From contig JAJZVU010000034.1 in assembly GCA_021845505.1 (NCBI GenBank), forward strand, positions 1-36,228: a stretch of DNA of 36,228 nt, read 5' to 3'. Both the position numbers and the translations under genes were made by a program. The notes beneath the pieces are model-generated. The model had not been told where the DNA came from, made no database searches, and saw only the letters and a program-made list of their open reading frames with translations. Below are positions 1 to 8,875 of this stretch, piece after piece. The DNA comes from Pseudomonadota bacterium. Its GTDB lineage: Bacteria > Pseudomonadota > Gammaproteobacteria > Burkholderiales > Burkholderiaceae_C. Each line of letters begins with the position of its first letter. The stretch's first letter is position 1.

Positions 1-1
1 G

Positions 2-232
2 CCGCCGTACTACGACTCGCTGCTGGGCAAGCTCATCGCGTGGGGCAGCGACCGCGAGGAGGCGATCGCCCGCATGCAGCGCGCGCTGGCCGAGCTGCGC
101 GTGGACGGCGTGCACACCACCGCAGCGCTCCACCACCGGCTGCTCGGCACCGCGGCGTTCCGCGACGCCGAGATCCACACCCGCTTCATCGAGGAGGAGT
201 TCCTCGCGCCGCCGGCCGCGGCGGCCGCCTGA
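2..232 (+). CDS. Biotin carboxylase (acyl-CoA carboxylase subunit), C-terminal fragment
   Basis: Only the last 76 codons are in the window; the reading frame is open to the left edge. The start of the fragment, PPYYDSLLGKLIAWG, followed by DREEAIARMQRAL and LRVDGVHTT, matches the C-terminal domain of the AccC/PccA biotin carboxylase family, which carboxylates biotin with ATP and bicarbonate for an acyl-CoA carboxylase. The protein ends in an alanine-rich tail right after the family's usual last helix, so a fused biotin-carrier domain is absent, as in stand-alone AccC-type subunits. The next gene starts 31 bases downstream on the same strand, so the two are probably cotranscribed. Which acyl-CoA is the substrate cannot be seen from this fragment. 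Confidence 0.85.
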   Translation, partial: PPYYDSLLGKLIAWGSDREEAIARMQRALAELRVDGVHTTAALHHRLLGTAAFRDAEIHTRFIEEEFLAPPAAAAA

Positions 233-263
233 GGTGGCTGCCCGCCCGCTCGGGAGGCAGGCG

Positions 264-2210
264 ATGAGCGCATCGGTGGGCGGCGACGCCTTCCTGGCGG
301 ACCTGGCCCGCAACCTGCCCCACGGCGATGCGGCCGTGAAGCTGTTCGCGCTGGCCGAGCTCAGCGGCGACAGCGGCTGCCTGCGGCGCTGGGGGCGGCA
401 CATCGGCGGGCCGCAGCCCTCGCAGTTGCGCTTCCCTCCGCAAAGCCGACGCGCCATCGATGCCAGGCTGCTCGAATGCGTCGCCCGCTGGGGCCCCGAC
501 CCCGAGACCGGGCCCGGCGATGTGCAGCGCATCCGCGGCATCCTGCACTGGGCGCTCGGCCGCCCGCCGGAGGGCGCGGAGGCCGACCTGATGTTGAAGG
601 AGATGGGGCTTTCGCACGATCTCCATGTCGACTGGGCCGCGGGAAGTCGCGTGGCCGCGGCGGACTTCAGGGTCGTCGTCATCGGCGCCGGAATCTCCGG
701 CATCGCGATGGGGATCCGCCTGAAACGCCTGGGCATCGACTTCGAGATCATCGAGCGCGAGCCGGAACTGGGGGGGACCTGGTACGTCAACCGGTATCCG
801 GGATGCGGGGTCGATACCGCGACCCACTACTACTCCTATGCCTTCCATCCGAACCCGGAGTGGCGCCGCTATTACGCGAAGCAGCCCGAGGTCCTCGATT
901 ACCTGAAGGCCACCGCGAGGACCTACGGCATCACCGAGCACATCCGCTTCCGCACCTCGGTCGCAGCGGCCCGCTACGACGAATCCAGGCGCCGATGGCA
1001 GCTGCGTCTGCTCGGCAGCGACGGCCAGGTGAGCGCAACCCGGGCCGACGTCGTGGTCAGCGCGGTGGGCTTGCTGAACAAGCCCAGCGTGCCTGCGTTT
1101 CGCGGCTTGCAGCGCTATGCGGGACGGGTCTGCCATTCCGCCTGCTGGGATCCCGATCTGGACTTGCGCGGCCAGCGCGTCGCGCTGTTCGGCGCGGGCG
1201 CCAGCGCCAACCAGATCGGCCCGGCGATCGCCGATGCCGTGCAGAGCCTGTGCGTCGTGCAGCGGACCCCCCACTGGAACGTCGGAACGCCGGAGTACCA
1301 CCAGCACGTGCCGCCGCAGGAGCAGTGGCTGCTGGCGCACCTGCCGGTCTACCGGCGCTGGCAGCGCATCCGCACGATGATCTCACAGACCGACGTCAAC
1401 CGCGCCGCGCAGCTGGTCGACCCCGACTGGAGGGCGAGCGACGGGACCATTTCCCTCGCGAACGCGCAGGCGCGCGACCAGCTGCGCCGCTACATCGTCG
1501 AGCAACTCGGCGATCGCGGCGACCTGCTGCCGCAGGTCCTGCCCGACTATCCTCCGTTTTCCAAGCGCATGCTGCGCGACAACGGCTGGTACCGCATGCT
1601 GCGCCGGCCGAATGTCGAGTTGGTCACCGGCGAGGTCGAGTTCCGGGAATCGGGATTCGTCGACGGCGCGGGTCGTCTGCACGAAGCCGACGTCTGCATC
1701 CTTGCCACGGGCTTCGCCGCGTCGAGGATGCTCGACTCCTGCCGGATCATCGGCAGGGACGGGCTCGACATCCGTCGCGTCTGGGGCGACGACGATCCGC
1801 GGGCCTACCTGGGGATCGCGGTGCCCGGATTCCCGAACTTTTTCATCCTCTACGGCCCGAACACCAATATCGCGACCGGCGGCAGCCTGTGCGCCCAGGC
1901 CGAGGCGCAGTCGGCGTATGTCGCGAAGCTGCTGCGGGCGATGCTCGAATCGGGCATCGCGGCGGTGGAATGCAAGCGCGCAGCCTTCGAGCGATACAAC
2001 CGCGAACTGGACGAGCGGCTGGCCGGGATGGTGTGGAGCGTTTCTCCGGAGGGCTCGTGGTACAGGAATGCGCGGGGCCGCGTGACGACCAACATGCCGT
2101 GGACCACCGCCGAATACTGGGCCCTCACGCGCGAGCCCCGCATCGACGATTTCGAACAGGTGCCGCTGCAGGCCGGCAGGCAGCGCGCCACGGACAGGAG
2201 AGCCCGATGA
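264..2210 (+). CDS. Type I Baeyer-Villiger monooxygenase (4-hydroxyacetophenone monooxygenase-like)
   Basis: A flavoprotein of 648 residues predicted to insert oxygen next to a ketone, giving an ester or lactone at the expense of NADPH. It has an N-terminal extension of about 130 residues before the FAD-binding GAGISG (141-146). The Baeyer-Villiger fingerprint begins at F279 (FRG, then H, then WD) and is followed by the NADP-binding GAGASA. The extension and total length resemble 4-hydroxyacetophenone monooxygenase rather than the shorter cyclohexanone enzymes. The ATG at 264 is chosen because GGGAGG lies at 252-257; a GTG at 234 in the same frame has no such site. The stop overlaps the start of the aldehyde dehydrogenase (ATGA), so translation is coupled. 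The substrate is unknown; other flavin monooxygenases of the same superfamily are the main alternative. Confidence 0.88.
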   Translation: MSASVGGDAFLADLARNLPHGDAAVKLFALAELSGDSGCLRRWGRHIGGPQPSQLRFPPQSRRAIDARLLECVARWGPDPETGPGDVQRIRGILHWALGRPPEGAEADLMLKEMGLSHDLHVDWAAGSRVAAADFRVVVIGAGISGIAMGIRLKRLGIDFEIIEREPELGGTWYVNRYPGCGVDTATHYYSYAFHPNPEWRRYYAKQPEVLDYLKATARTYGITEHIRFRTSVAAARYDESRRRWQLRLLGSDGQVSATRADVVVSAVGLLNKPSVPAFRGLQRYAGRVCHSACWDPDLDLRGQRVALFGAGASANQIGPAIADAVQSLCVVQRTPHWNVGTPEYHQHVPPQEQWLLAHLPVYRRWQRIRTMISQTDVNRAAQLVDPDWRASDGTISLANAQARDQLRRYIVEQLGDRGDLLPQVLPDYPPFSKRMLRDNGWYRMLRRPNVELVTGEVEFRESGFVDGAGRLHEADVCILATGFAASRMLDSCRIIGRDGLDIRRVWGDDDPRAYLGIAVPGFPNFFILYGPNTNIATGGSLCAQAEAQSAYVAKLLRAMLESGIAAVECKRAAFERYNRELDERLAGMVWSVSPEGSWYRNARGRVTTNMPWTTAEYWALTREPRIDDFEQVPLQAGRQRATDRRAR

Positions 2211-3685
2211 CACAAGGCTTCGAAGACGCGCTTCGCGAGCGCTACGACCACTTCTACGGCGGCGCGTCGCACCCACCCGCGAACGGGCAGTACCTGGAGG
2301 TCGAGGACCCTTCCAACGCACGCGTGGTCGCCCACGCGGCGCGCGGCGGCGACGCCGACGTCCGCGCCGCGGTCGACGCCGCGCTGGCGGGCTTCCAGGC
2401 GTGGCGCGCGCTGCTGCCGCTGGAACGCGGACGCCGCATGCTCGACGTCGCGCAGTTGCTGGTGCGCGACGTCGACCGGCTGGCCTGGCTGGAAAGCGTG
2501 GATACCGGCAAGCCGCTGTCGGCCTCGCGCGCCGACGTGCTGACCTGCGCGCGCTACTTCGAGTATTTCGCGGGCGTGGCCGACAAGCTCCTCGGCGAAG
2601 TCCTCCCCGCGACCCACGACCACCTGATGTACTCGGTGCGCGAGCCCTATGGAGTCGTCGGCCACATCATTCCGTGGAACGGGCCGATCACCCAGGCGGG
2701 TCGCGGCGCCGCGCCGGCGCTGTGCGCCGGCAATTCGGTGGTGCTCAAGCCGGCCGAGCAGACGCCGATCACCACCGTCGAATTCGCCAGGCTGTGCATG
2801 GAGGCGGGGCTGCCGGCCGGGGTCGTCAACGTGGTCACAGGCTACGGGCCGGAGGCCGGGCAGGCGCTGGTCGAGGATCCGCGGGTGCGTCGCATCAGCT
2901 TCACCGGCTCGGTGGTCACCGGGCGCGCGGTGCTGCGCGCGGCGGCCGAGCGCATCCTGCCGGCCACGGTCGAGCTCGGCGGCAAGTCGCCGTTCATCGT
3001 CTTCGCCGACGCCCACCTGAAGCGCGCCGCGGCGCTGGCGCGCAAGGCCTTCGTGTTCAACACCGGGCAGATCTGCTCGGCCGGCACGCGCCTGCTGGTG
3101 CACCGCTCGGTGCAGGAGGCCTTTGCCCGGCATCTGGCGCAGGAACTGCGCGGCGTGCGCATCGGGCCGGGGGTGAGCGATGCGGATATCGGGCCGGTCA
3201 TCTCCAGGCGCCAGCTCGAGCGGGTGTGCGGCTACCTCGAGCTGGCGCAGCGCGAGGGCGCGCGTCTGGTGCACGGAGGAGGGCGCCCGCGCATGCCTGC
3301 CGAGGTGCAGGACGGCTACTACGTCGAGCCGACGCTGTTCGCCGACGTGAGCAACTCGATGCGCATCGCGCGCGAGGAGATCTTCGGCCCGGTCGGCGTG
3401 CTGATCCCCTTCGACACCGACGACGAGGCGGTGGCGATCGCCAACGACAGCGAATACGGGCTGGCCGCGGCGATCTGGACGCGCGACGTCGGCCGCGCGC
3501 ACCGGCTGGCGGCGCGGCTGGAAGCGGGCCAGGTGTATGTCAACGACTACCAGCCGATCGGCGTCGAGGCGCCGTTCGGCGGCTACAAGCAAAGCGGCTA
3601 CGGGCGCGAGAAGGGCCTCGCGGCGCTGCACGACTACACCCAGCTGAAGACGGTGATCGTCTATAGAGGCGACGAATCGCTGTGA
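2207..3685 (+). CDS. NAD(P)-dependent aldehyde dehydrogenase
   Basis: A 492-residue member of the aldehyde dehydrogenase superfamily, oxidising an aldehyde to the acid. The general base E256 lies in VELGGKSPF and the catalytic C290 in NTGQICSAG; a C-terminal GYKQSGYGRE motif is also present, and the length is normal for the family. AGGAG at 2196-2200 serves the ATG at 2207, which overlaps the stop of the monooxygenase gene. A GTG just before its own stop could couple it to the alcohol dehydrogenase. In this operon it could oxidise the aldehyde formed from an alcohol that is released when the Baeyer-Villiger product is hydrolysed; that role is inferred. Betaine-aldehyde-type or semialdehyde dehydrogenases are equally possible by sequence. 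Confidence 0.92.
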   Translation: MTQGFEDALRERYDHFYGGASHPPANGQYLEVEDPSNARVVAHAARGGDADVRAAVDAALAGFQAWRALLPLERGRRMLDVAQLLVRDVDRLAWLESVDTGKPLSASRADVLTCARYFEYFAGVADKLLGEVLPATHDHLMYSVREPYGVVGHIIPWNGPITQAGRGAAPALCAGNSVVLKPAEQTPITTVEFARLCMEAGLPAGVVNVVTGYGPEAGQALVEDPRVRRISFTGSVVTGRAVLRAAAERILPATVELGGKSPFIVFADAHLKRAAALARKAFVFNTGQICSAGTRLLVHRSVQEAFARHLAQELRGVRIGPGVSDADIGPVISRRQLERVCGYLELAQREGARLVHGGGRPRMPAEVQDGYYVEPTLFADVSNSMRIAREEIFGPVGVLIPFDTDDEAVAIANDSEYGLAAAIWTRDVGRAHRLAARLEAGQVYVNDYQPIGVEAPFGGYKQSGYGREKGLAALHDYTQLKTVIVYRGDESL

Positions 3686-3738
3686 CTTCATCCGGCCCGC
3701 CTCAGCTGGGGCCGAGGCTTCGATGCGCAGGAGGGATC

Positions 3739-4833
3739 GTGGAAGACCAAGGTACGCTGGCCTACATGTTGCGTCCGGGAACCCTGGAGCTGCGGCACTA
3801 TGCGGTGCCGCGGGACGTGGAGCCCGGCGCGCTGCTGCTGCGCGTCGTGCAGACCAACGTCTGCGGGTCGGACCTGCATGTGTTCGAAGGCCGCCATCCC
3901 CATGTGAAGTCCGGCGGCCTCGGCCACGAGATGGTCGGCCGCATCGCCCGCCTCGGCGCCGGGGTCGACCGCGACAGCGCGGGCGAGCCGGTGCGGGTGG
4001 GCGATCGCGTCGTGCCGGTCTACACCTCGTCTTGCGGGCGCTGCCAGTCCTGCAGTCGCGGCGATCCGGAGCATTGCGCGACGGGCTTCCGGCGCTTCGG
4101 GCGCGTCGACGAGGCGCCGCATTTCCACGGCAGCACCTTCGCGACCCACTACTACCTGCATCCCGACCAGAAGTTCTACCGCGTACCCGACCGCGTGTCC
4201 GACGCCGCGGCGTCCGCGGCGAACTGCGCGTTGTCGCAGGTGCTCTACGGCCTCGACCTGGTGGAGGTCGGAGTCGATGAGACGGTGGTCGTGCTGGGCG
4301 CGGGCGGACTCGGCGTGCTGGCGACGGCCATCGCCCGCAAGCGCGGCGCGCGGGTGATCGTGCTCGACCGCGTCGCGTCGCGGCTCGAGGTGGCGCGGGC
4401 GTTCGGCGCCTGCGAGACCGTCGAGGTCGATCGCTTCGCCGGCGCGGACGAGTTGCGCGCGCAGGTCGATGCCCTCACGGGCGGCGGCGCCGATGTGGTG
4501 GTGGAGGCCAGCGGCGTGCCCGCGGTGTTCGCGCAGGGCCTGTACTACCTGCGGACCAAGGGGCGCTACGCGGTGATGGGAACGATCTCCCCCGGGCTGA
4601 CGACGGACTTCGACCCGGGGACGCTGGTGCGTCGCTCGGTGACCCTGCACGGCATCAACCGCTATCCGCCCGACTATCTGCGCCGGGCGCTGCGCTTCCT
4701 CGCAGCGCACGAGGGCGAGTTCCCGTTCGCGCGCCTGTTCGATGCGCAATTCCCGCTGGAGCAGGTGCAACTCGCGCTGGACAAGTCCAGGCGACGCGAA
4801 GTCCAGCGAGCGGCGATTCGCGTCGCGCCCTGA
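3739..4833 (+). CDS. Zinc-dependent alcohol dehydrogenase (MDR family)
   Basis: A 364-residue medium-chain dehydrogenase that should interconvert an alcohol and an aldehyde or ketone with NAD(P). Catalytic zinc ligands are visible as C42 in NVCGSD and H63-E64 in GHE. The structural zinc site is C99, C102, C105 and C113, and the Rossmann glycine motif is LGAGGLGVLA. The GTG at 3739 is preferred because CAGGAGGG ends a few bases upstream. An in-frame GTG at 3682 overlapping the preceding stop would add 19 residues of non-conserved sequence. Third gene of the monooxygenase operon. Threonine or sorbitol dehydrogenase-type relatives cannot be excluded, so the substrate stays open. A GC-rich hairpin follows the stop. 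Confidence 0.9.
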   Translation: MEDQGTLAYMLRPGTLELRHYAVPRDVEPGALLLRVVQTNVCGSDLHVFEGRHPHVKSGGLGHEMVGRIARLGAGVDRDSAGEPVRVGDRVVPVYTSSCGRCQSCSRGDPEHCATGFRRFGRVDEAPHFHGSTFATHYYLHPDQKFYRVPDRVSDAAASAANCALSQVLYGLDLVEVGVDETVVVLGAGGLGVLATAIARKRGARVIVLDRVASRLEVARAFGACETVEVDRFAGADELRAQVDALTGGGADVVVEASGVPAVFAQGLYYLRTKGRYAVMGTISPGLTTDFDPGTLVRRSVTLHGINRYPPDYLRRALRFLAAHEGEFPFARLFDAQFPLEQVQLALDKSRRREVQRAAIRVAP

Positions 4834-4853
4834 CTCGGCGGGCGGCGGGCGGC

Positions 4854-4875
4854 GGCACCGGCTTGCGCCGGCGCC
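4854..4875. terminator. Hairpin between convergent genes
   Basis: GGCACCGGC (4854-4862) and GCCGGCGCC (4867-4875) form a nine-pair stem with one A-C mismatch and a TTGC loop, just between the alcohol dehydrogenase stop and the stop of the convergent MFS gene. There is no T-run on either side, so it is a weak candidate for a bidirectional terminator. Confidence 0.4.
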
Positions 4876-4882
4876 GCGCCGC

Positions 4883-6229
4883 TCAGCCGGCAGCCGGGTT
4901 GCGGCTTTGCACCATGTCCTCGATCTGCTCCAGGCTCATGCCGCGGGTCTCGAAGCCGAAGGACAGCAGCACCACGAACAGCACCACGTTGGCGACGATG
5001 AACACGTCGAGCAGGCGCTGGAAGCCGAACGCGGAGAGGAACACCGGCACGCCGAAGGCGGCGACCGCTGCGCCGATGCGGTTCATCGCCCCGGCGTAGC
5101 CGGCGCCGGTGGCGCGCAGCCGGGTGGGGAAGATCTCCGACTGGTAGACCCAGGCAGGACCCCATGCGCCCAGCACCGAGACGTAGGCGAAGGCGCAGAA
5201 GGCGCCGAGGAACAGCGGGAAGTCGCTCGGCGAGGTGCGCGACAGCACCCACAGCAGCAGCGCCGCGCCCAGGCTGCCGAGGTAGCTCAACGGTCGCCTG
5301 CCGACCTTGTCGACGATGAGGGCGCAGGTGACCATGCCCAGCAGGATGAGCACCCAGCTCAGCGCGCCCACGTACAGCGAGTTGTGGAACCCGGTCAGCC
5401 CGAGCTTCGCGAAAATCTGCGCCGGGTAGATCGACAGCAGCAGCCCGGTGGCGGCGAACACGAACATGAACGTGCCCTCGAACAGCGCCAGCCGCCAGTA
5501 GCGGGTGAACAGCGCGCCGTAGCCCAGGTCGCCGCCGTCGCGTGAGGGCCGCGCCTCGGGCTGCGCGCTCAGCCCGAGGCTCGAGGCGGCCCGCGCCGCC
5601 TCGTCGTGCCGCCCCTGGGCCTGCAGCCAGCGCGGGCTCTCGGGAACGCCCCGCCGCAGCACCAGCACGATGATCGCCGGCACCGCTCCGGAGGCCAGCA
5701 GCAGGCGCCACGCGATGGCCCCCAGCGGCAGCAGCGCCAGCGCCACCAGGAACGACGCCAGCCCGCCCAGCGCCCAGAAGGTGAACATCATCGACACCAG
5801 GCGGCCGCGCTTGCCGGTGGGCGCCGTTTCGCAGATCAGCGTCCAGGCCACCGGCAGGTCGATGCCGATGGCCACTCCGATCAGCAGGCGCAGGAAGATG
5901 AGTTCCTGCACGTTGCTGACCAGCGCCTGCAGCGGCGCGACGACCACGAACAGCAGCAGGTCGAGCACGAACAGCACGCGCCGGCCCGCCGCGTCGCTGT
6001 AGCGCCCGGCCAGCAGCGACGCGAGGATCGCGCCGACGAAGGCCGCCGAGTTGGCCAGCGCGATGTCCGACGGCGTCACCACCAGCTGATGGAAGGACTT
6101 GGCGATGAACGTCGCCGCGCCCACCGAGATCAGGTCGTAGGAGTCGAGGAAGCCGCCCATCGCGGCCAGCACCACCAGCAGCCAGAGGCTGCCGGAAACG
6201 GCGTTGTCGTCCTTCTTCGGGGTTTGCAT
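4883..6229 (-). CDS. MFS transporter (sugar/organic acid:H+ symporter type)
   Basis: A 448-residue inner-membrane carrier with about 12 predicted transmembrane segments. The N-terminal half carries GGFLDSYDL in helix 1, the loop motif GRYSDAAGRR between helices 2 and 3, and after helix 6 the PESPRWL motif typical of the sugar/aromatic-acid porter branch. It is the last gene of a six-gene minus-strand operon, 34 bases after a second MFS gene, and probably imports a substrate or exports an intermediate of the pathway. The two carriers resemble each other in layout but are clearly diverged, so they likely serve different solutes. The solute cannot be read from the sequence. Confidence 0.88.
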   Translation of the reverse strand: MQTPKKDDNAVSGSLWLLVVLAAMGGFLDSYDLISVGAATFIAKSFHQLVVTPSDIALANSAAFVGAILASLLAGRYSDAAGRRVLFVLDLLLFVVVAPLQALVSNVQELIFLRLLIGVAIGIDLPVAWTLICETAPTGKRGRLVSMMFTFWALGGLASFLVALALLPLGAIAWRLLLASGAVPAIIVLVLRRGVPESPRWLQAQGRHDEAARAASSLGLSAQPEARPSRDGGDLGYGALFTRYWRLALFEGTFMFVFAATGLLLSIYPAQIFAKLGLTGFHNSLYVGALSWVLILLGMVTCALIVDKVGRRPLSYLGSLGAALLLWVLSRTSPSDFPLFLGAFCAFAYVSVLGAWGPAWVYQSEIFPTRLRATGAGYAGAMNRIGAAVAAFGVPVFLSAFGFQRLLDVFIVANVVLFVVLLSFGFETRGMSLEQIEDMVQSRNPAAG

Positions 6230-6263
6230 CGAGTCACTCCGCGAGCTTTCGGTCGGTTCGTGG

Positions 6264-7592
6264 TCAATCCAGCGCCTGGCCCTTGGTTTCCTTGCCGAAG
6301 ATCAGCATCGCCAAGGTCGCGAGCACCGCGTCGAGGCAGAAGACGGTCATCGACAGGTGCAGTCCGCCGGCCTTCATCATGATCGGGAACAGCAGGATCC
6401 CGGTGATCGCCCCCATGCGTCCGAGCGCTGCCGCCAGCCCGGTTCCGAAGGCGCGGATCTCGGTGGGGAAGCACTCGGGGGCGACCACGCCGACGAGCCC
6501 CGCCGGGCCGATCCAGGCGACGTACTGGAACAGGCTGAACAGCAGCAGCAGCACCCAGAAGATCTGCGCCTGGCTGACCAGCACCAGGCCGAAGTCGATC
6601 AGCGCCAGCAAGCCGAATCCCAGCGTGGCCAGCGCCTTGCGGCCGACCTTCTCCACCGAGAAGAACATGGTCACCGAACCGGCGATGGCGAACAGCGAGA
6701 CGATCACGCCGCCGAGCAGCGACAGCCCCGCGGTGAACCCCAGGGTCTTGAAGATGTAGGGGGTGAAATACCCGACGCCGTAGGTGTTGAAGGTGATGCA
6801 GAACCACATGAAGAAGATGTACAGCGTGCGGTGCGCCTGTTCGCGATTCGGGAACAGCGCTCCCAGGCGAAGCGAACCTTGCGATTCCTGGTGGGTGGCA
6901 TGCTGCAGGTGCTGGCCGCTGCCGGGAACCGCGACTTCCATCGCTGCACGGGCTTCGTCGATGCGGCCCTGCTTGACCAGCCAGCGCGGCGACTCGGGGA
7001 TGCTCCTGCGTCCGATCAGCACGATCAGCGAGGGGATCAGCGCCAGGCCGAACAGGATGCGCCAGGTTTCGTCGTGCGCGATGGGGTGCAGCGCGTAGCT
7101 GATCACATAGGTGCAGGCGCTTGCGACGGTCCACAGGATCCACGTGCTGGCGTTGAGCTTGCCGCGGATGCGCTTGGGAGCGAACTCGGCGATGATCGTG
7201 AAGCTCAGCGCCTGGTCGGCGCCGATCGCGAAGCCCAGGCCGATGCGCGCGATCAGCAGCATCGTGTAGGAGGTCGACACCGCGCTGAGCAGCGCGAACA
7301 GCGCGTACATGCTGATGTCGAACAGGTACATGAACTTGCGCCCCAGGCGATCGGCCAGGTAGCCGATGGCCACCGCGCCGACGATGGTGCCGATGTACGT
7401 CGACGAGGCCAGCAGCGCGATCTGCGCCGGCTTGAGGTGGAAGTACGGAACGAGGAAGATCAGCGCCGAGGCGATGTTGGTGAAGTCGTAGCCTTCCAGG
7501 AACACTCCCATTCCCGAAAGGAAGGTCACCTTGCGGTGGAACCGGTTCAGCGGCGCCTCATTGAGCGCCTGGAATCCTGTGACACTGGCCAT
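6264..7592 (-). CDS. MFS transporter (sugar/aromatic acid porter type)
   Basis: A 442-residue carrier with about 12 predicted transmembrane segments. Diagnostic pieces are GVFLEGYDFTNI in helix 1, GYLADRLGRK in the loop between helices 2 and 3, a charged helix 4 (RIGLGFAIGADQ), and IPESPRWLVKQGR after helix 6. This pattern is shared by the metabolite:H+ symporters of the MFS. The ATG at 7592 follows a GGGAGACGAGG ribosome-binding region. It lies 66 bases after the lactonase-type gene and is cotranscribed with it by position. It probably takes up the compound degraded by this operon; an aromatic or organic acid is the best guess from the family. Confidence 0.9.
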   Translation of the reverse strand: MASVTGFQALNEAPLNRFHRKVTFLSGMGVFLEGYDFTNIASALIFLVPYFHLKPAQIALLASSTYIGTIVGAVAIGYLADRLGRKFMYLFDISMYALFALLSAVSTSYTMLLIARIGLGFAIGADQALSFTIIAEFAPKRIRGKLNASTWILWTVASACTYVISYALHPIAHDETWRILFGLALIPSLIVLIGRRSIPESPRWLVKQGRIDEARAAMEVAVPGSGQHLQHATHQESQGSLRLGALFPNREQAHRTLYIFFMWFCITFNTYGVGYFTPYIFKTLGFTAGLSLLGGVIVSLFAIAGSVTMFFSVEKVGRKALATLGFGLLALIDFGLVLVSQAQIFWVLLLLFSLFQYVAWIGPAGLVGVVAPECFPTEIRAFGTGLAAALGRMGAITGILLFPIMMKAGGLHLSMTVFCLDAVLATLAMLIFGKETKGQALD

Positions 7593-7658
7593 CCTCGTCT
7601 CCCTCGTTGGTTTGCAAGCTATCAGGCGCGGCGGGTCATCGCCCGCCGCGGTACGTCG

Positions 7659-8396
7659 TCAGGCATTCAAAGGCGGGTTCGGCGTGCGCACCGGCCAGGC
7701 CGGCACCATGTCGTGCCCCGGGTACAGCATGTCGATGCCGTTGCGCCGCACCACGGTCAGCGCGGCGATGCATTCGGCCAGGTCGCTCAGGATCCCGGAG
7801 GGGATGCATTCGGAGAAGTTGCGGTACAGCGGGATCGCGTCGCCGCAGATCAGAGCCTTGCCGTAGGAGGTCTGCACCTGCACCATCTGCGAGCCCGGGG
7901 TGTGGCCGCCGACGCGGAACACCTCGATGCCCTCGCGGAAGGCCTGGCGCGGCGGCAGCCCGACGATGCGGCCCTGTTCGATCAGGCCGCGCAGGTCGGT
8001 GTCTGCGCTGAAGAACCGATTGAAGGCCGGGTGCCGCCGCTTGCGGCTGCGGTAGAAGGCCAGTTCGCGCTGCTGGGCGTGGAACACCGCGCGCGGCAGG
8101 CACAGCGCGTTGGCCGCGTGGTCCCAGTGCAGGTGGGTGAGCAGCACGCTGGACACCGCGCCCGCGTCGATGCCCAGTCGCGCCAGGCCCTCGTCCAGCG
8201 CCACCACGTTGCGCAGCCCGCGCTGCGCAGCCTCGCGCAGCGGCGGCCCGGTGTCGACCAGCACCACCTCGTCGCCGCGGCGCAGCACCCAGGCCCGGTA
8301 GGCGATCTGCAGCGGCACGCCGATGTCGGTCAGGTGCAGGAACATCGAACTCTCGGCGGTGCGCTGCCCGAGTTCGACGGTGTCGATGGTCCACAT
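7659..8396 (-). CDS. Metallo-beta-lactamase-fold hydrolase, N-acyl-homoserine-lactonase-like
   Basis: A 245-residue metallohydrolase. All dinuclear metal ligands are present: H88, H90, D92 and H93 in THLHWDH, H165 in GGHTPGS, D186 in CGDAIP and H228 in YPGHD. The layout and length resemble the AHL-lactonase branch, whose members open lactone rings, although many relatives hydrolyse other esters. The ATG at 8396 begins two bases after the stop of the upstream gene, and conserved sequence starts at once; a much longer open frame upstream is an artefact of high GC. In an operon with oxidoreductases, and opposite a Baeyer-Villiger enzyme that can make lactones, ring opening of a catabolic lactone is a reasonable inference. 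Quorum quenching is the alternative. Confidence 0.85.
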   Translation of the reverse strand: MWTIDTVELGQRTAESSMFLHLTDIGVPLQIAYRAWVLRRGDEVVLVDTGPPLREAAQRGLRNVVALDEGLARLGIDAGAVSSVLLTHLHWDHAANALCLPRAVFHAQQRELAFYRSRKRRHPAFNRFFSADTDLRGLIEQGRIVGLPPRQAFREGIEVFRVGGHTPGSQMVQVQTSYGKALICGDAIPLYRNFSECIPSGILSDLAECIAALTVVRRNGIDMLYPGHDMVPAWPVRTPNPPLNA

Positions 8397-8398
8397 GC

Positions 8399-8875
8399 TC
8401 AACCCTTCGCGGCGGCAGCGCGAGGCTTGCCCGCGCGGGGCCGCCTGGGCGTTGCCGCGCCGTCGGCCGCGGGGGCGGGCGCCGCCCGCAGTTCCTCGAG
8501 CAGGATCGGCACGCCGAGGTTGAAGCCGTGGATTCCCAGCACCGTGGTCAGCTCGATCGCCTCGACGATCTCCTCGCGGCTCGCGCCGTGGCGCAGCGCG
8601 TTGCGGATGTGCCGGCGCACCCCCGGAGCGTGCAGGTGGGTGGTCGCGACATTGATCGCGATCAGGATCAGCTCCTTGACCCTGGGCGGCAGCGGACCCT
8701 TGCGGAAGGGCACGCTGCGCAACGCGAGGTAGGCCTCGAGGAAGTCGGGATCGACCTCGCTGAACTGGTCCCACAGGGGATTCCAGTCGCCGCTGGCGCG
8801 CTGCGCGTCGGTGTAGGGGGTCGGGCTGGTGGCGCCGGCCTTGGCGGCGTGCCGCGGGGTGCGATCCTTAGCCAT
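8399..8875 (-). CDS. Carboxymuconolactone decarboxylase (CMD) family protein
   Basis: A 158-residue all-helical protein with the CMD/AhpD-like core at about residues 60-130 (KELILIAINVATTHLHAP, then HGASREEIVEAIELT and GIHGFNLG). The CxxC pair used by AhpD peroxidases is replaced by TTHLH, so a thiol-based peroxidase role is unlikely and a decarboxylase or lactone-handling role more likely. The C-terminus is an Ala/Pro/Arg-rich tail of about 30 residues. The ATG at 8875 lies within the last bases of the upstream GMC gene (8-base overlap), and the lactonase gene follows after two bases, so the three are translationally linked. The reaction is not known. Confidence 0.82.
   Translation of the reverse strand: MAKDRTPRHAAKAGATSPTPYTDAQRASGDWNPLWDQFSEVDPDFLEAYLALRSVPFRKGPLPPRVKELILIAINVATTHLHAPGVRRHIRNALRHGASREEIVEAIELTTVLGIHGFNLGVPILLEELRAAPAPAADGAATPRRPRAGKPRAAAAKG

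Noticed and set aside
186-1340. Long minus-strand open frame opposite the monooxygenase gene
   Set aside because: Antisense shadow of a GC-rich gene; Arg/Ala/His-rich, without family motifs, while the + strand product has full flavin motifs.
476-2206. 500-residue upstream extension of the aldehyde dehydrogenase frame
   Set aside because: It reads the monooxygenase gene in another frame; the true start at 2207 has a ribosome-binding site and begins the family sequence.
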